From Filosporella fistucella (Eukaryota; Ascomycota; Leotiomycetes; Helotiales), in the NCBI GenBank assembly GCA_030077755.1, contig JAQJZZ010000011.1:1612001-1676000 (forward strand): a stretch of 64,000 nt of DNA. Direction: 5' to 3'. Below are positions 48,601-57,922 of this stretch, one piece after another. Both the position numbers and the translations under genes were made by a program. A model generated the notes under the pieces. It was given only the letters and a program-made list of their open reading frames with translations. It was not told where the DNA came from and did no database searches. Every line of letters starts with the position of its first letter. Position 1 is the stretch's first letter.

Positions 48601-49015
48601 CCAAGTTGCACTGGCACTTCTGAAGCTTAACGAACAACAACTACTACAGTGCTTAACGCCGGCTACCGTGTACACCTATATCAATCATCAGATGACAAAT
48701 CATGCTATCAGTATTGATGGACTGATACATGCCTCGGAAGGTTTGCGGAAAGTCGTAAAAAGGGATGAGGTAGAAAGCCGCAGAGCAAAGGCTATTGAAG
48801 CTGAGAAGGACATGATAAAGCAGAGGGAAGCGAGAAATGCCCTGAGAAGGGCAGAACGAATTGCTGCTATTAATGGCCGAATCGACGAGCTTGGGCCAGA
48901 AGTGCAGGCACTTGATGGCCTTGAGAGCGACATGTTAGGCGATGATGATATAGGTGAATTGACAGTCAGGACTCCAATTCCCATGGAGGAGGACAGGTCC
49001 CTAGGTATAAGCTAG
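45623..49015 (+). CDS. TBC-domain Rab GTPase-activating protein
   Basis: Single long exon, 1,130 aa from ATG 45623. The frame is also open upstream, but only through non-ATG codons. An alternative ATG (45811, MESGSLRR) cannot be excluded. The N-terminal two thirds is low-complexity Ser/Thr-rich, with a coiled coil around residues 190-260 (RQIAEDLAQRDAQIASLRRK). The TBC domain occupies about residues 790-1040: GIPVVHRAKIWAE, the Arg-finger motif IQMDINRTL (about 841-849), the Gln-finger motif GYCQGMN (about 879-885), then FWVLTSIIENILP and FQWFLSVFTDCL. Both catalytic fingers are intact, so it should stimulate GTP hydrolysis on a Rab by the dual-finger mechanism, probably at vesicle membranes. 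The target Rab cannot be read. A short poly-Ala run sits near residue 740. Confidence 0.93.
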   Translation: MTTIIANTDLSPDLTLHHLYSFCNPAFTEACFVSCKSKALFTTARRLSQASYQWLYDDNFEGAMESGSLRRTSSNASRNSLQSQTMRVKSRKYSSYISSSASSISDKSLTSFPSFSPESPKDLLIPSATDGTGNGTRKSSYPALSTVESLITSFPSNITRSRGALFDDAPLATHNIPGSIHHANDEHIQRLIARNGAIALVRQIAEDLAQRDAQIASLRRKAERRERALRKIILECGISNLDMETRLRALEEERKSPTDSINEGDSGSFEPGLEDLMSDAMAETVVMAESYGTDNDATIRAVDKLKALEDRSILAQRGWKDYLWGGTSRKGSRSSSVNGDLANATDTARRGSTATGRKSVLQNGIFLPPDGNTRSPSRVSSHSATALASTRDRKPSSSLATLALKLVAGTTFNGRDVENSVTGRGRANSTGTTPPGRAPSTASARTTMSARTAPPKPVAKSIPGSRRPTGPTNIGNSKMPPERWDTMGSSPQSTTTPSNADNYGPVEMDTILPPDAQPPTITQIYNNPYNQEFLTDRFGFIYDQRRKKRQREAAENMQKIKRGNRVEMLNSARNGVSPSLVDSDIDVGDDRPDTPASSEERGEDGTPAKRWQDYLKIATFPTELLSHTPSGNLPAFEVMEGGEVPRSPGTITTEERGFVPSVGVAATQPAVSVTSEHATMSKAVALLPPPTELPQEDTEPVKLLLKQLGEVHDSLQREKTVKWNDFLRKVRAERKRDGEAAAAAAALAADTRSQRPVAIMPEATLTDGEMIGVAGLGNKGKVGRAKWNEFKVLVLGGIPVVHRAKIWAECSGAAALRIPGYYDDLVAHRGGGDDPTIVAQIQMDINRTLTDNIFFRKGPGVAKLSEVLLAYSRRNAEVGYCQGMNLITACLLLIMPTAEDAFWVLTSIIENILPRGYYDHSLLASRADQQVLRQYVSEILPKLSAHLDELSIELEALTFQWFLSVFTDCLSAEALFRVWDVVFCFNDGSTFLFQVALALLKLNEQQLLQCLTPATVYTYINHQMTNHAISIDGLIHASEGLRKVVKRDEVESRRAKAIEAEKDMIKQREARNALRRAERIAAINGRIDELGPEVQALDGLESDMLGDDDIGELTVRTPIPMEEDRSLGIS

Positions 49016-49474
49016 AAATCTCCTACCTAAAAGGGACGGTCTTCTGTGTTGTATTTGTGCGGGTTTGGATTTTTAGATGATACCCCCTTTGTACGTTTTA
49101 CACAGGCTTCGCGCAGCCTTTGAGGATAGAATAATCTAAAGAATATGAAAGTGACTTGAAAAGCTTATATCCGACACAACAAGCGCTCTAACTCACTCTT
49201 TAAAACCACACTCTGGCCCACCGGGCCACTTCCATGACAGTATCACGTCCCCTAGAGCCAGGGGCTCGCTTAAGGATATGTTTCGGTTAGCATATGACCA
49301 CTGCGGTGCACGAATGCCTCGATACCTAGGTAACTACCACCTGTTTTGTGAGAGTGTCAGGGTTGACTGAATCGTCAGTATATTGAATAGATGGTCAAAT
49401 TTCGTCATATCGTGGGGCATAGGGGTTTGATTCAAAAAAGACAGTGTTTGTTCATATTCATAATAACATTAAGC
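49016..49474. other. Convergent 3' flanks
   Basis: The TBC gene (+) and the BCD1 gene (-) end towards each other; this gap holds their 3' untranslated regions and terminators. No feature stands out. Confidence 0.6.
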
Positions 49475-50733
49475 CTACACAATCTGGCCTTCCTCTAACT
49501 CACTTTCACTTGTGCTATCTCCACTCGAGTCCGAAGAAGTTTCGGAGTCCTGCATCGTACCACTCATTGTGATGTCCCCATCTGCTGTCTGTCCAATGGC
49601 AACCAAGTAATCCTTTTCCAGCATAAATTCTGGCGGTACATTCTCAGGACCAGATCGCAGCACATGTATAGTAGGAAATTCCAGGACGTCTCGACCTTGA
49701 AGTTGATCGGTAAGTGGAAGTAAAGAGTCTAGCGGTACCAATACCTTGGGAAAGGAGGCTGGTGTGAGAGGCCGGTGAAGATAGAGATGGTAATTGCGAG
49801 GTTTTGGTTCCGATTCGGGGGAGTGTGAGAATGCTGTGTGGAATGTTGATTTTGGACTTAGATAGCTAGGCGTAAAGTCCCAAGCACTGGTATTTGAATT
49901 TTGAAGGAATACAGTATTTGTGGAAGCCACGTTCTCGTCTACCTCTTGCAGCTTTGCCGAACTTGCAGCTGCTCTGTTCTTCCATCTCTTTTTCTCGAGC
50001 CTCTGCGCCGCTTTCTCCTGGGGAGTCATGTTCAATCTCCGCTCCTCCTCGACCATCGCTTCGTAAGTATTTCCAATCGGCTTGCATCCCACCACGCGGT
50101 GCAATAACCTGTCCGCCCCTTCTTGCAGCCATTCAACTTGCCAATTCGCACACCTATGCGTACGATTCCAATTTGTCGTGTTCTCTTTATTCCTCCGCAT
50201 CCCTTTTGGGGCCTTGATAAGCTTGATATCCCACTTCTTCAGCATGCCAGCAAATTGAACCTCCCCGGGTGGCTCGTTGTCCCGCTTTCGCTTTCGCGGA
50301 TTGTCTTCATCCTCACCAGCTCTGGCGCGTGCGAGATCCCCCTCATCAATGATACCCAAGTCTTCTATGAGGAGTTTTTCAGAGCGTGCAATCCGGGTTT
50401 CGATCCCGTGGATAAAATTGTAATCGTGGTCGATCCCCGAGGCAGTCGCGACCTCAGATATGGGCTTGAAGACTGTCGGGTCTCTCTGGCCACTACAGCG
50501 GGTTAGACAGGATCACTTGGTGAAGGAGTAGTGGCAGAACGAGACACATTTCCAGGAAACCACAAAATCCGTGTGGAGGATTAATGAACTATTACTTACT
50601 TGCAGCTCGACCATAACTTATGTCTCTTGGAACACTTTAACGAACACGAAGTAACAAAGCACCGCGGGCATGTGTATTTCGGAGGTTCGATCCGACAAAT
50701 TGAACAGAGTGTGTTGAGCAATGGATCATTCAT
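49475..50733 (-). CDS. BCD1: Box C/D snoRNP assembly factor BCD1 (HIT zinc finger)
   Basis: Two minus-strand exons, 50733-50600 and 50492-49475, join in phase 2 and give 383 aa. The N-terminus is a HIT-type zinc finger: C10-x2-C13, C22-x2-C25, C30, C34, H38 and C44, ending in HKLWSSC. The BCD1 block then follows (GQRDPTVFKPISEVAT, GIDHDYNFIHGIETRI) with basic KRKRDNEPPG, and after it a domain with WNRTHRCANWQVEWLQ. The acidic Ser-rich C-terminus ends SELEEGQIV. Yeast Bcd1 is an essential nuclear factor that helps assemble box C/D snoRNPs, which guide rRNA methylation. The ATG at 50733 was chosen because the finger begins 9 residues later; a frame upstream has only a GTG. Confidence 0.88.
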
Positions 50734-50855
50734 AGCTGAAGCCGAAGAGGAAGGGACAGAGACGGTTCGAGGAGGATAATCGCAGAGTGTACTCAGTTTC
50801 ACGAGTGGACAACCAGCGAGTGAGTGTTTGGGGTTCGCCAGGAGTAATGGTATTC

Positions 50856-51313
50856 TCAGTAATGATAGAAGGCAATCAGTCTGTCCGGTTCTGGAACAAT
50901 GTGTACAGATAATTCGTAGTTTCTCCCATGAAGAAGATACTTATCGCTCAGAGTTGCGGCGAAAAATAAATTGATTATCATAGCCTCGCCGCTAAAATTT
51001 CGACCCATGTCTGCAGCCTTGACCACGAACGTCTCCTTGGGCGCAAAACCGTTCAAGGCTTCTTCCCAAGCAACACCAACTCCAGATTTCTTTGTGGATC
51101 CAGTGTGAGATGGTGGAAGAGCCGGTACGGGTTCCCTCCCGTGAATGAAGGTAAGTTACGGTTATGCAGATGGAATTCACCCAATCTCCAGTCAAGATGC
51201 CGAAACACTTGGACCAGGCCGTCACACCGCTTCTTAATGAATCGTGATCTTGTACAGAGGTACGGAGGACCAAAATTCTCTTCCTCCCATTTCAATGTTA
51301 CTCTCATCTGCAT
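50856..51313 (-). CDS. Uncharacterised small protein (predicted two-exon)
   Basis: I do not recognise it. Two minus-strand frames join if a 80-bp intron (51159-51080, gtaactt..ctggag) is removed: exons 51313-51160 and 51079-50856, 125 aa, starting MQMRVTLKWEEENFGPP and continuing LGVAWEEALNGFAPKE, then NLFFAATLSDKYLLHGRNYE. The donor and acceptor are GT/AG but not strong, and an alternative is two unrelated frames. No signal peptide, membrane helix or domain is evident. It lies 122 bp upstream of BCD1 on the same strand and 175 bp from the divergent gene starting at 51489, so a shared bidirectional promoter is possible. Confidence 0.4.
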
Positions 51314-51488
51314 TTCTCTTCAGAGAGTGCTTTCAACAAGTCTCCTAGTCGTTTGCTTTTACCGGCGTTGTTTTCATTTTGCGTATCGGTCATTCATCCA
51401 TCACGTCGTCAGTCAGCACTGAGCATAAGCACATTCTTTCAATACCCACGTCTTCTCTGGGAACGAACGGCGGGATTCTTAGATCACC

Positions 51489-52088
51489 ATGCCTCCTCCA
51501 ACCCTGGTCCCTGTCATTGGTTTCGAGGAGCATCAAGCCATCTCGAATATCTCTACTGGCCTTGATGCAACTATACTTCGATGTTGGCGCGAGAATTCTG
51601 AGTACGGCCTAGCAGATCCATTATATCCCTACTTTGCCATGGAAATTCAGATATCAGGCTGGCGTTCTCCAGGAAATATCATTTTGGCTCGGTATACGGG
51701 GGGCAGGCTCAAGAAGGATGCTCTGTATCAGCTTAAAGGTCGCTTCTTCATCGATACGACCCGGGAAGGAGGGAAATCGTATCTTCATATCGACGACGCT
51801 ATTCGATTCCAAGGTCCTGGCACGATCCGAAGCTTCAAGAAGCCGCAATTCCTGCTTGTAGGGGAGGTTGTTCAGTCCTTGGAGAAGCGTCTTGTGGTTC
51901 AATGGAGGACAAGAGATCCTTACCGTCGGGATATGGTCTATGACCAGACGGCTATGTTGAGTTTCGACAAACAATTATCTGAGAAGGAGAGAGAAAAGTA
52001 TCGGAATGCGATGTGTTGCTTTGAGGGAAGGATGGAGAGTTTGGATCACACTCGTGATTGGATTTGTTCGGGGATCAACTTTTATTAG
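51489..52088 (+). CDS. Uncharacterised 199-aa protein
   Basis: Single exon with ATG in good context (accATGc). No known domain recognised. Visible pieces: a start MPPPTLVPVIGFEEHQ, FAMEIQISGWRSPGN, RLKKDALYQLKGRFF, SYLHIDDAIRFQGPGTI, KPQFLLVGEVVQSLEKRL and an end GINFY. The alternating hydrophobic pattern in the middle suggests a beta-rich fold. No signal peptide or membrane segment. Regular codon use and a closed frame make it likely to be real. It could be a lineage-specific fungal protein. Confidence 0.6.
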   Translation: MPPPTLVPVIGFEEHQAISNISTGLDATILRCWRENSEYGLADPLYPYFAMEIQISGWRSPGNIILARYTGGRLKKDALYQLKGRFFIDTTREGGKSYLHIDDAIRFQGPGTIRSFKKPQFLLVGEVVQSLEKRLVVQWRTRDPYRRDMVYDQTAMLSFDKQLSEKEREKYRNAMCCFEGRMESLDHTRDWICSGINFY

Positions 52089-54420
52089 CATCTGGAGGAC
52101 TAGGCTGATTTTTCAGAATGGAGTCATTGGGATACAGAGCAGAGGTAGCAATACCAGCACAGGTTTGAGTTCAATAAAGGTGTTCACCTCTCTTAAACCC
52201 CGATGCCACCTCCTCTGATGAGTGTGGTTGCAATAAGATGTGAGTGGCATATATGACCAATAATTTGTCTTTCGACGGAAAATAAATACATGTACCTTTC
52301 CTGCTTTAATCCTATCCGTACTGAAAAGTATACTCAATGATGAAGGAGTGGTGTCAGCATACGCCGTTGGATCTTTTGCGACTCTGTCTTTTCCTATCAA
52401 TGAAAGAATTCCGCCCAACAGCCTCCGTAAATGCTTTTTGAAACAATCATTCTCATCCTACAACGCATGGCGATGAACAAATTCGGCTGAGCTCGCTTAA
52501 CTTCCTGACATTGGGACTTGCCTTGGTTCTCGCCTCTATTGGGTGTGAAAATCACGTCTCGAGAGTAGACAAAGCAGAGACGTCAACAGCTGATGATGGG
52601 AACATCCTATTATCTTGAGACAATATGGTAGGGGCACTGTTTAGCGGGATTGAATCGTTTACGTGCCAGTTCACATACTCTCTCTATTTGGTTTTGCCTT
52701 TAACACCTGGTTAAATGTTACGCTTGTTCAATACAAGTACCGTACATCAGCAGAACAGTTAGGGGCACTTGAATTATGCCGACTTCAATTCTCAACTTCT
52801 GCAAAATATGCCAATAATCAGGTAACACTTCATTTAAGCTGCACTGAAAATTTAGATTTGGGATTAGGTAAAGGACGGCGGTGATTCGCAAGCCTCGACC
52901 GTTTTTGCTAGTTTCCGCTCATCTAGGTATTCTAAAATATCCACGGGTAAAAGGGGCACACCACGCTACGGAGATAGTACCGAACTTCTTCATGCAAATC
53001 ACAACCCCAAGGTAGGCCCGCAGACCGACCCAAAAGTTCCTATATTCCTAGTCTTGTCTCCGGTCCCAAGATTGCATCACCAAAGACAAGCTTCAGACCG
53101 ATAGTGACATCCCAGGTGCGTCACGTGATGATATGCATCTTGCGCGACCTCTTGTCCGCTCAATTAGGTTTTGGAGGGAGGAGGGAAGGGTCTAGGTTGA
53201 TGTTACCCTCGGTGATTAAGTCTTACACTCTGTAATAGTTGCAGAATCCAGGGGATGTCTTTGAAGTTTCTTTGTTGGTCGGTTCCAGTGGAGAAGTGTA
53301 CGAAGGTATGGCTCCTTGTCTGATTTCAGGTTGGGTTTGACTTCGGGCCAGAGACGGTTGTGATGGAGATAGTGATAGTGATTTGGTAGTGTGGCTTATG
53401 TCTCGTTTCGGAACGGCTCATCTTCGTTCGAGGTGATGATAAGCAAATAGAGACATTGGAATGATCGAAGGGCAATCACTCACCCAAGAATGAGATCCGA
53501 AAGGGCATTTCGCTACAGATGGTGCCGTGGGTGGAATGTTGAGTAAATGGGATTAAATAGCTAGGTACGGAGTAGTTGAGTCCAGTTTCTTGGGCAGGAC
53601 AAAGTTAGCAAGGCAGGGTAAGTACCTTCCTCTTCCCTACGCAAGCGAGCACTGTACTTGAAAGTACTATCATGATATGCCCCAAGCTCACATCACGACT
53701 CATGATTGATCCCCTCGACTGGGATGGGTTTTCTTCCATTCTTTAAAGCCGCCGACCCATATTATAATATATCAACATGTCAACTAAATGTACCTCCGTG
53801 AGTTCAGCCAGTTCAAGGTGTACGCTGGGCTCCGTCCATGTACAAGTACTTGTACTGGAAGATACGATAAGGTGCCATCCGCCGTGGACTTATAAATACT
53901 AAACAGGGTGCTTGACCGGGCCGGGTCCAATAGATCCAATAGGTCCAATCCTGGTTCACGTTCGTTTGGCTTGCTTGCAACTTCACCTCTTCAACACCTT
54001 AAATTAATTCACGAGTCGTGGTCCTGTCACTATCACAGTCACCCCGCATCAAGAAACGAGAAGTGCTCCGCGACGTGAAAACAGATTGTGGTGACGTGAA
54101 TCAAATGGATGAATGAAAGAAGGAAAGATAGAGACCCCCCCTCCCAAAAACAAATTTCAAGTAAACCAGGAAAATATGGCCGGCAGAGAGTCTCAAAAAG
54201 ATTGGAAAATCGCTCTATGAGCGTGAGACGACGACATGGGCAAGTAATGCACTTGCTCTCGGTCCAATCCAGTTAGGATTCCTTCTCATGGTACTATACT
54301 TTACTTTACCTCGTTACCTATACTCTCGTGCTTCTAATCATCCCCATGACAATGTATAGGGTTCATTGAGGAGTATTGGCAATGAATCGGAGATTTTCAG
54401 CCGATGGATCATTGGATTTA

Positions 54421-54445
54421 CAGTGCAGTGCAGTGCAGTGCAGTG
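54421..54445. repeat. (CAGTG)5 microsatellite
   Basis: Five perfect pentanucleotide copies, followed by cgtgg. Confidence 0.9.
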
Positions 54446-56285
54446 CGTGGCTTTTCACACTCGATAAAGATGGAGCAACAGGCAGTCCTGTACAGTACCG
54501 GGCCGGGCAGCCCTGCCTATCCGATCGTCAAGATTAGCAAACAGATTGGAATCAAACAGGAAAGATGAACGAGACAAGGAGGACAAAAAGAATATGGGAT
54601 AAGACAAATGCCTGATAATGCACATGTAAGGTGGCAAAGTAGTATCTTAGGTACAGTAGCAGGTATGCAATTCGAGTTCATATTTGAATGTTGTTGAAGA
54701 AGTAGAGTTGGTCTAGTATCATCAAAATAGGACGAGTAGAGAGAAGGGTCCATAAGTGAATGGGTAGATAGGTAGGCTAGATCCACCTAAGGCATAATAT
54801 AATATACTCTTTAATCGGATGTGTTAGAATTCTAATCCTTCTACTCTGATTGTAGGTCCTTATTCTGTTAGATACGGAGGTACAGCGGCGAAGTATTGTT
54901 AGTACAATTTGCAAGGGTTCACTTTCACACCCCAACATCGCAATAACCACAACACATAAATTCAAGCAAAATATACTGATATATAGATCTTATGCTCGCA
55001 GGTACGTTAGCGTTTTCACCAACTTTTTCTGATGAGAATAGCGACTTTTGTTACGTTTTGAAGTTTTGATGATAAAGGGCACCCTTGCCCGTACTAACAA
55101 TACTTAACCAGTGTACAGTACCTCCGTACACGATGTGAGCACATGGGATGTTGGGCGGGTTCACAGCAGGGCAGGCTCGGCAGGGTATCACACAATAAGA
55201 CCATCAGTACTGTACAGTAAGAGCATCGGGCAGAATCGCCAAGAAGATGTTGTGTTGGAGGGTGTGTCAACGGCGATATATTCAAGTTAGGAAAGTAAAG
55301 ATGAGTCGGGTCGGGTGGTGCTCGGTCAAGAATCAGGATGTTATTCTTTTGCCGAAGGGGTCCAAGTTCGAGTGGCCGTGAGAAGCAGCCAACCCGGGTA
55401 CAGTAAGATGAGAAGAGGAGGGATTCAAGGATCGAGGGAGACAGTGAGCGGAGGGGCTGAGCACTGACTACACTTATCATTTACGGAGCGCAGTACGAGT
55501 ACAGTCTTTCTTCTACTGAACAGTGAACGCAACTCGATGCCATGGTGGGATTGTCCCTGTAGACAACGCGGCATTTGTAAAGTCAGGCAGGTTGGTAGCA
55601 GGAAGCAAGTGGAGTGCGGCAGTAAGTAGGTACTGTACTGTATCTAAGATATCATTGATAAGATATTGAGATGTGAATTTTCAAGTATCATCAGACTTCA
55701 TCTTCCCACATAGATATTTCCTGAGGCTGGATCAAAATACATTGATCACCTAGGTATGGCACCAATTCGACCTAGAGGAGATGTATACGATCTACTCATC
55801 CTCACCTGATCCTATCTATCTCTCTGTACTCCGTAAGATAGCGAGGTACGTAGTATTTACTATGTTGTGTAGCAAGGTGTATATAATTACCTACTGTATA
55901 GTACAGCAAGAGTCAATATGGAAGAGGTCGGCAGGCTTAGGTAGATTTACGGAGTCGAGTGTTGGTTGGCAAACATGAAACAGGTGCAGAAGACGGGTAA
56001 GGCATGGTAAAGGTATGGAGCGATATCTTCTTCTGGTGTTTCTATTTCCCTGCGGGAAAAAGTAAGTAAGTGGGCGGGGAATTAAGAATCTTTTTGTGTC
56101 GATGATTGCAAGGTGCCGTGCGTCGGATGGGTTGTAGTAACGGTGACAATGATGAGAGTTGGTATGATAAGTGGAATTATACGGAGGAGGACTGTAGTTT
56201 GTACTTGTCCAGTACTGTGCATTGGTGTGAGTGAAGCGAGAGTGGAAGTGAGAATCGAGGTACAGTACGGTACTCGACCCAAAGG

Positions 56286-56344
56286 CACAGTCACAGTCAC
56301 AGTCACAATCACAGTCACAAACGGCCACAGTCACAGTCACAAGT
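56286..56344. repeat. Degenerate (CACAGT)n microsatellite
   Basis: About nine CACAGT or near-copies, interrupted once by an aaacggc segment. Both strands produce spurious Thr/Val-repeat frames here. Confidence 0.85.
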
Positions 56345-56759
56345 ACAAGTCCAAGCATATATCCATGTAATTTTGTACAGATATACAGGCAGGCAGAGAG
56401 AAAAACAGACAGATCGGAATTGCAGCGTCACAGAACAGAGTCCGTTGAATTGAGCTGAGCTGAGTTGAGGTGTACGGAGTAGGTGATGGAAGTGAAGCGC
56501 AGATGGATGAGGCACTCGAGGCATTGCTCTTGCCCTGAGGGCAAGGAGGATTCCAATTGAGCCAACTTGAGCCTTGAGCTTGAGCTTGAGCTCGAGCCCC
56601 TGAATCGACATGAACAAAACAAACTAAAGTAGCCCCTGACGCAGCCAAAATAAACGGCTATTCCAATAGTGGACTAGACCCTGCACTACTGCTGCACGTT
56701 GGCTGCACGTTGCACCCACTAATCTCCGCGAGTGCCAGGTCTATCCTGGTATCATCCTG

Positions 56760-57500
56760 GTGTCTCCACTGTTTCTTTCCCCTTCCCTTGTCTTTCCCTT
56801 CCTTGTCTTTCCCTATCCCATGTCTTTCCCCTGGCTCTCTATTCAAACTACTCAAACCACTCAAACTACTCAAACTTCTCAAACTTCTCAAACTACGAGA
56901 CTCTCGCTACTCTCGCTCCTCTCCTTCCCCGTCCCTTCCCTTCCCTTCCGCCTCCCAAAAAATTATGAATCCCACTCTCCACTCTCCACTTCCACTTCCA
57001 CTTCCACTCCCACTCCCACTACTTGGCTACTTGTACCCTACCCCCTGCCTTACCACCCTCGGACCTTTTTCACAAGTCGCTTCAGTCTGATCTGCTGCTG
57101 CATCGAGCGGCCTTTGCGCTACCTACCTTACCCTTCCAGGCCACACTACTCTGGTCCACTCTACCACCCCCCCCCCACATACAGTCCATACCATTTTCGA
57201 CCCTCGAATCAACGACTCTCTACTCTGCTCTGCTCTACTCTACTCTACTCTCCTGTACTCTCCTGTACTCTCCTGTACTCTCCTCCCCTCTCCTCTACCC
57301 TACCCTACCCTACCTACCCTATCTAACCCTATTCTACACTACCTACTCAGCCTACCCTACCTTCCCTACCTACTTGCCTTACTCTTTCATCCCCTTCACC
57401 TTTCTCCTTTTCTCCTCTAAGTCGAGAGCTCAAGTTTCACTTCACTTTCCTCCCTTCCTCCTTCCTTCCTTCTACCTACCTATCTACCTACCTGCATTGC
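56760..57500. repeat. Pyrimidine-rich tract upstream of the DENN gene
   Basis: The plus strand is dominated by C and T, with sub-repeats: ACTCAAACT-like around 56845-56900, ACTTCC/ACTCCC around 56985-57020, TGTACTCTCC about three times near 57250-57285 and CTACC runs to 57330. Such tracts are common in fungal promoters and leaders and can form unusual DNA structures, but this one is long. Confidence 0.7.
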
Positions 57501-57922
57501 ATCCGACTCACTGTCGTGCTCAGTTCTGCACGACAGTCTGCTGTTTCTAATGCACGAGTAGGTAATCTTTTTCTGCACGACACGTTGATACACGCCTTCA
57601 ACAACTTGTTGTCTCTGTGAACTTTCCAGAAGCAATTATCGCTGCTGCACCCAATTCAAAGAGGAGCATCTCCTACATTCCTTACATCTCGAAAAACCAC
57701 CTACCAACAGCCAGCCAGCCAGTGAGCCAGCCGTCGATTGTTCTCAATTCTTCTGCTGTCAGAGCCGTCTGTTCTTTCTACCGTGCTCCAACTGCCATTC
57801 TTTCATCAATTGTCTGTGTCGATAATATTGATTGAGCTCCTTCCGAAACACCGGATCCACATTTCCATCTTCAACGTCATCTCGACCCAACATCACAAAC
57901 TCAACCCTCTCAATTCTTCATC

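Larger units (their letters stand above)
52089..57922. other. 5.8-kb gene-free stretch with microsatellites and pyrimidine-rich tract
   Basis: The longest gap outside the transposons. It has a (CAGTG)5 run at 54421-54445, CACAGT-type repeats at 56286-56344 and, from about 56760 to 57500, DNA whose plus strand is mostly C and T. Frames are long there only because stops need purines. The right end should contain the promoter and leader of the DENN gene. No protein domain or RNA gene was recognised. Confidence 0.5.

Noticed and set aside
56760..57550. Long overlapping plus-strand frames (up to 188 codons)
   Set aside because: They arise because the strand is nearly all pyrimidine and stop codons need purines; composition is repetitive Ser/Leu/Pro/Thr in all three frames.
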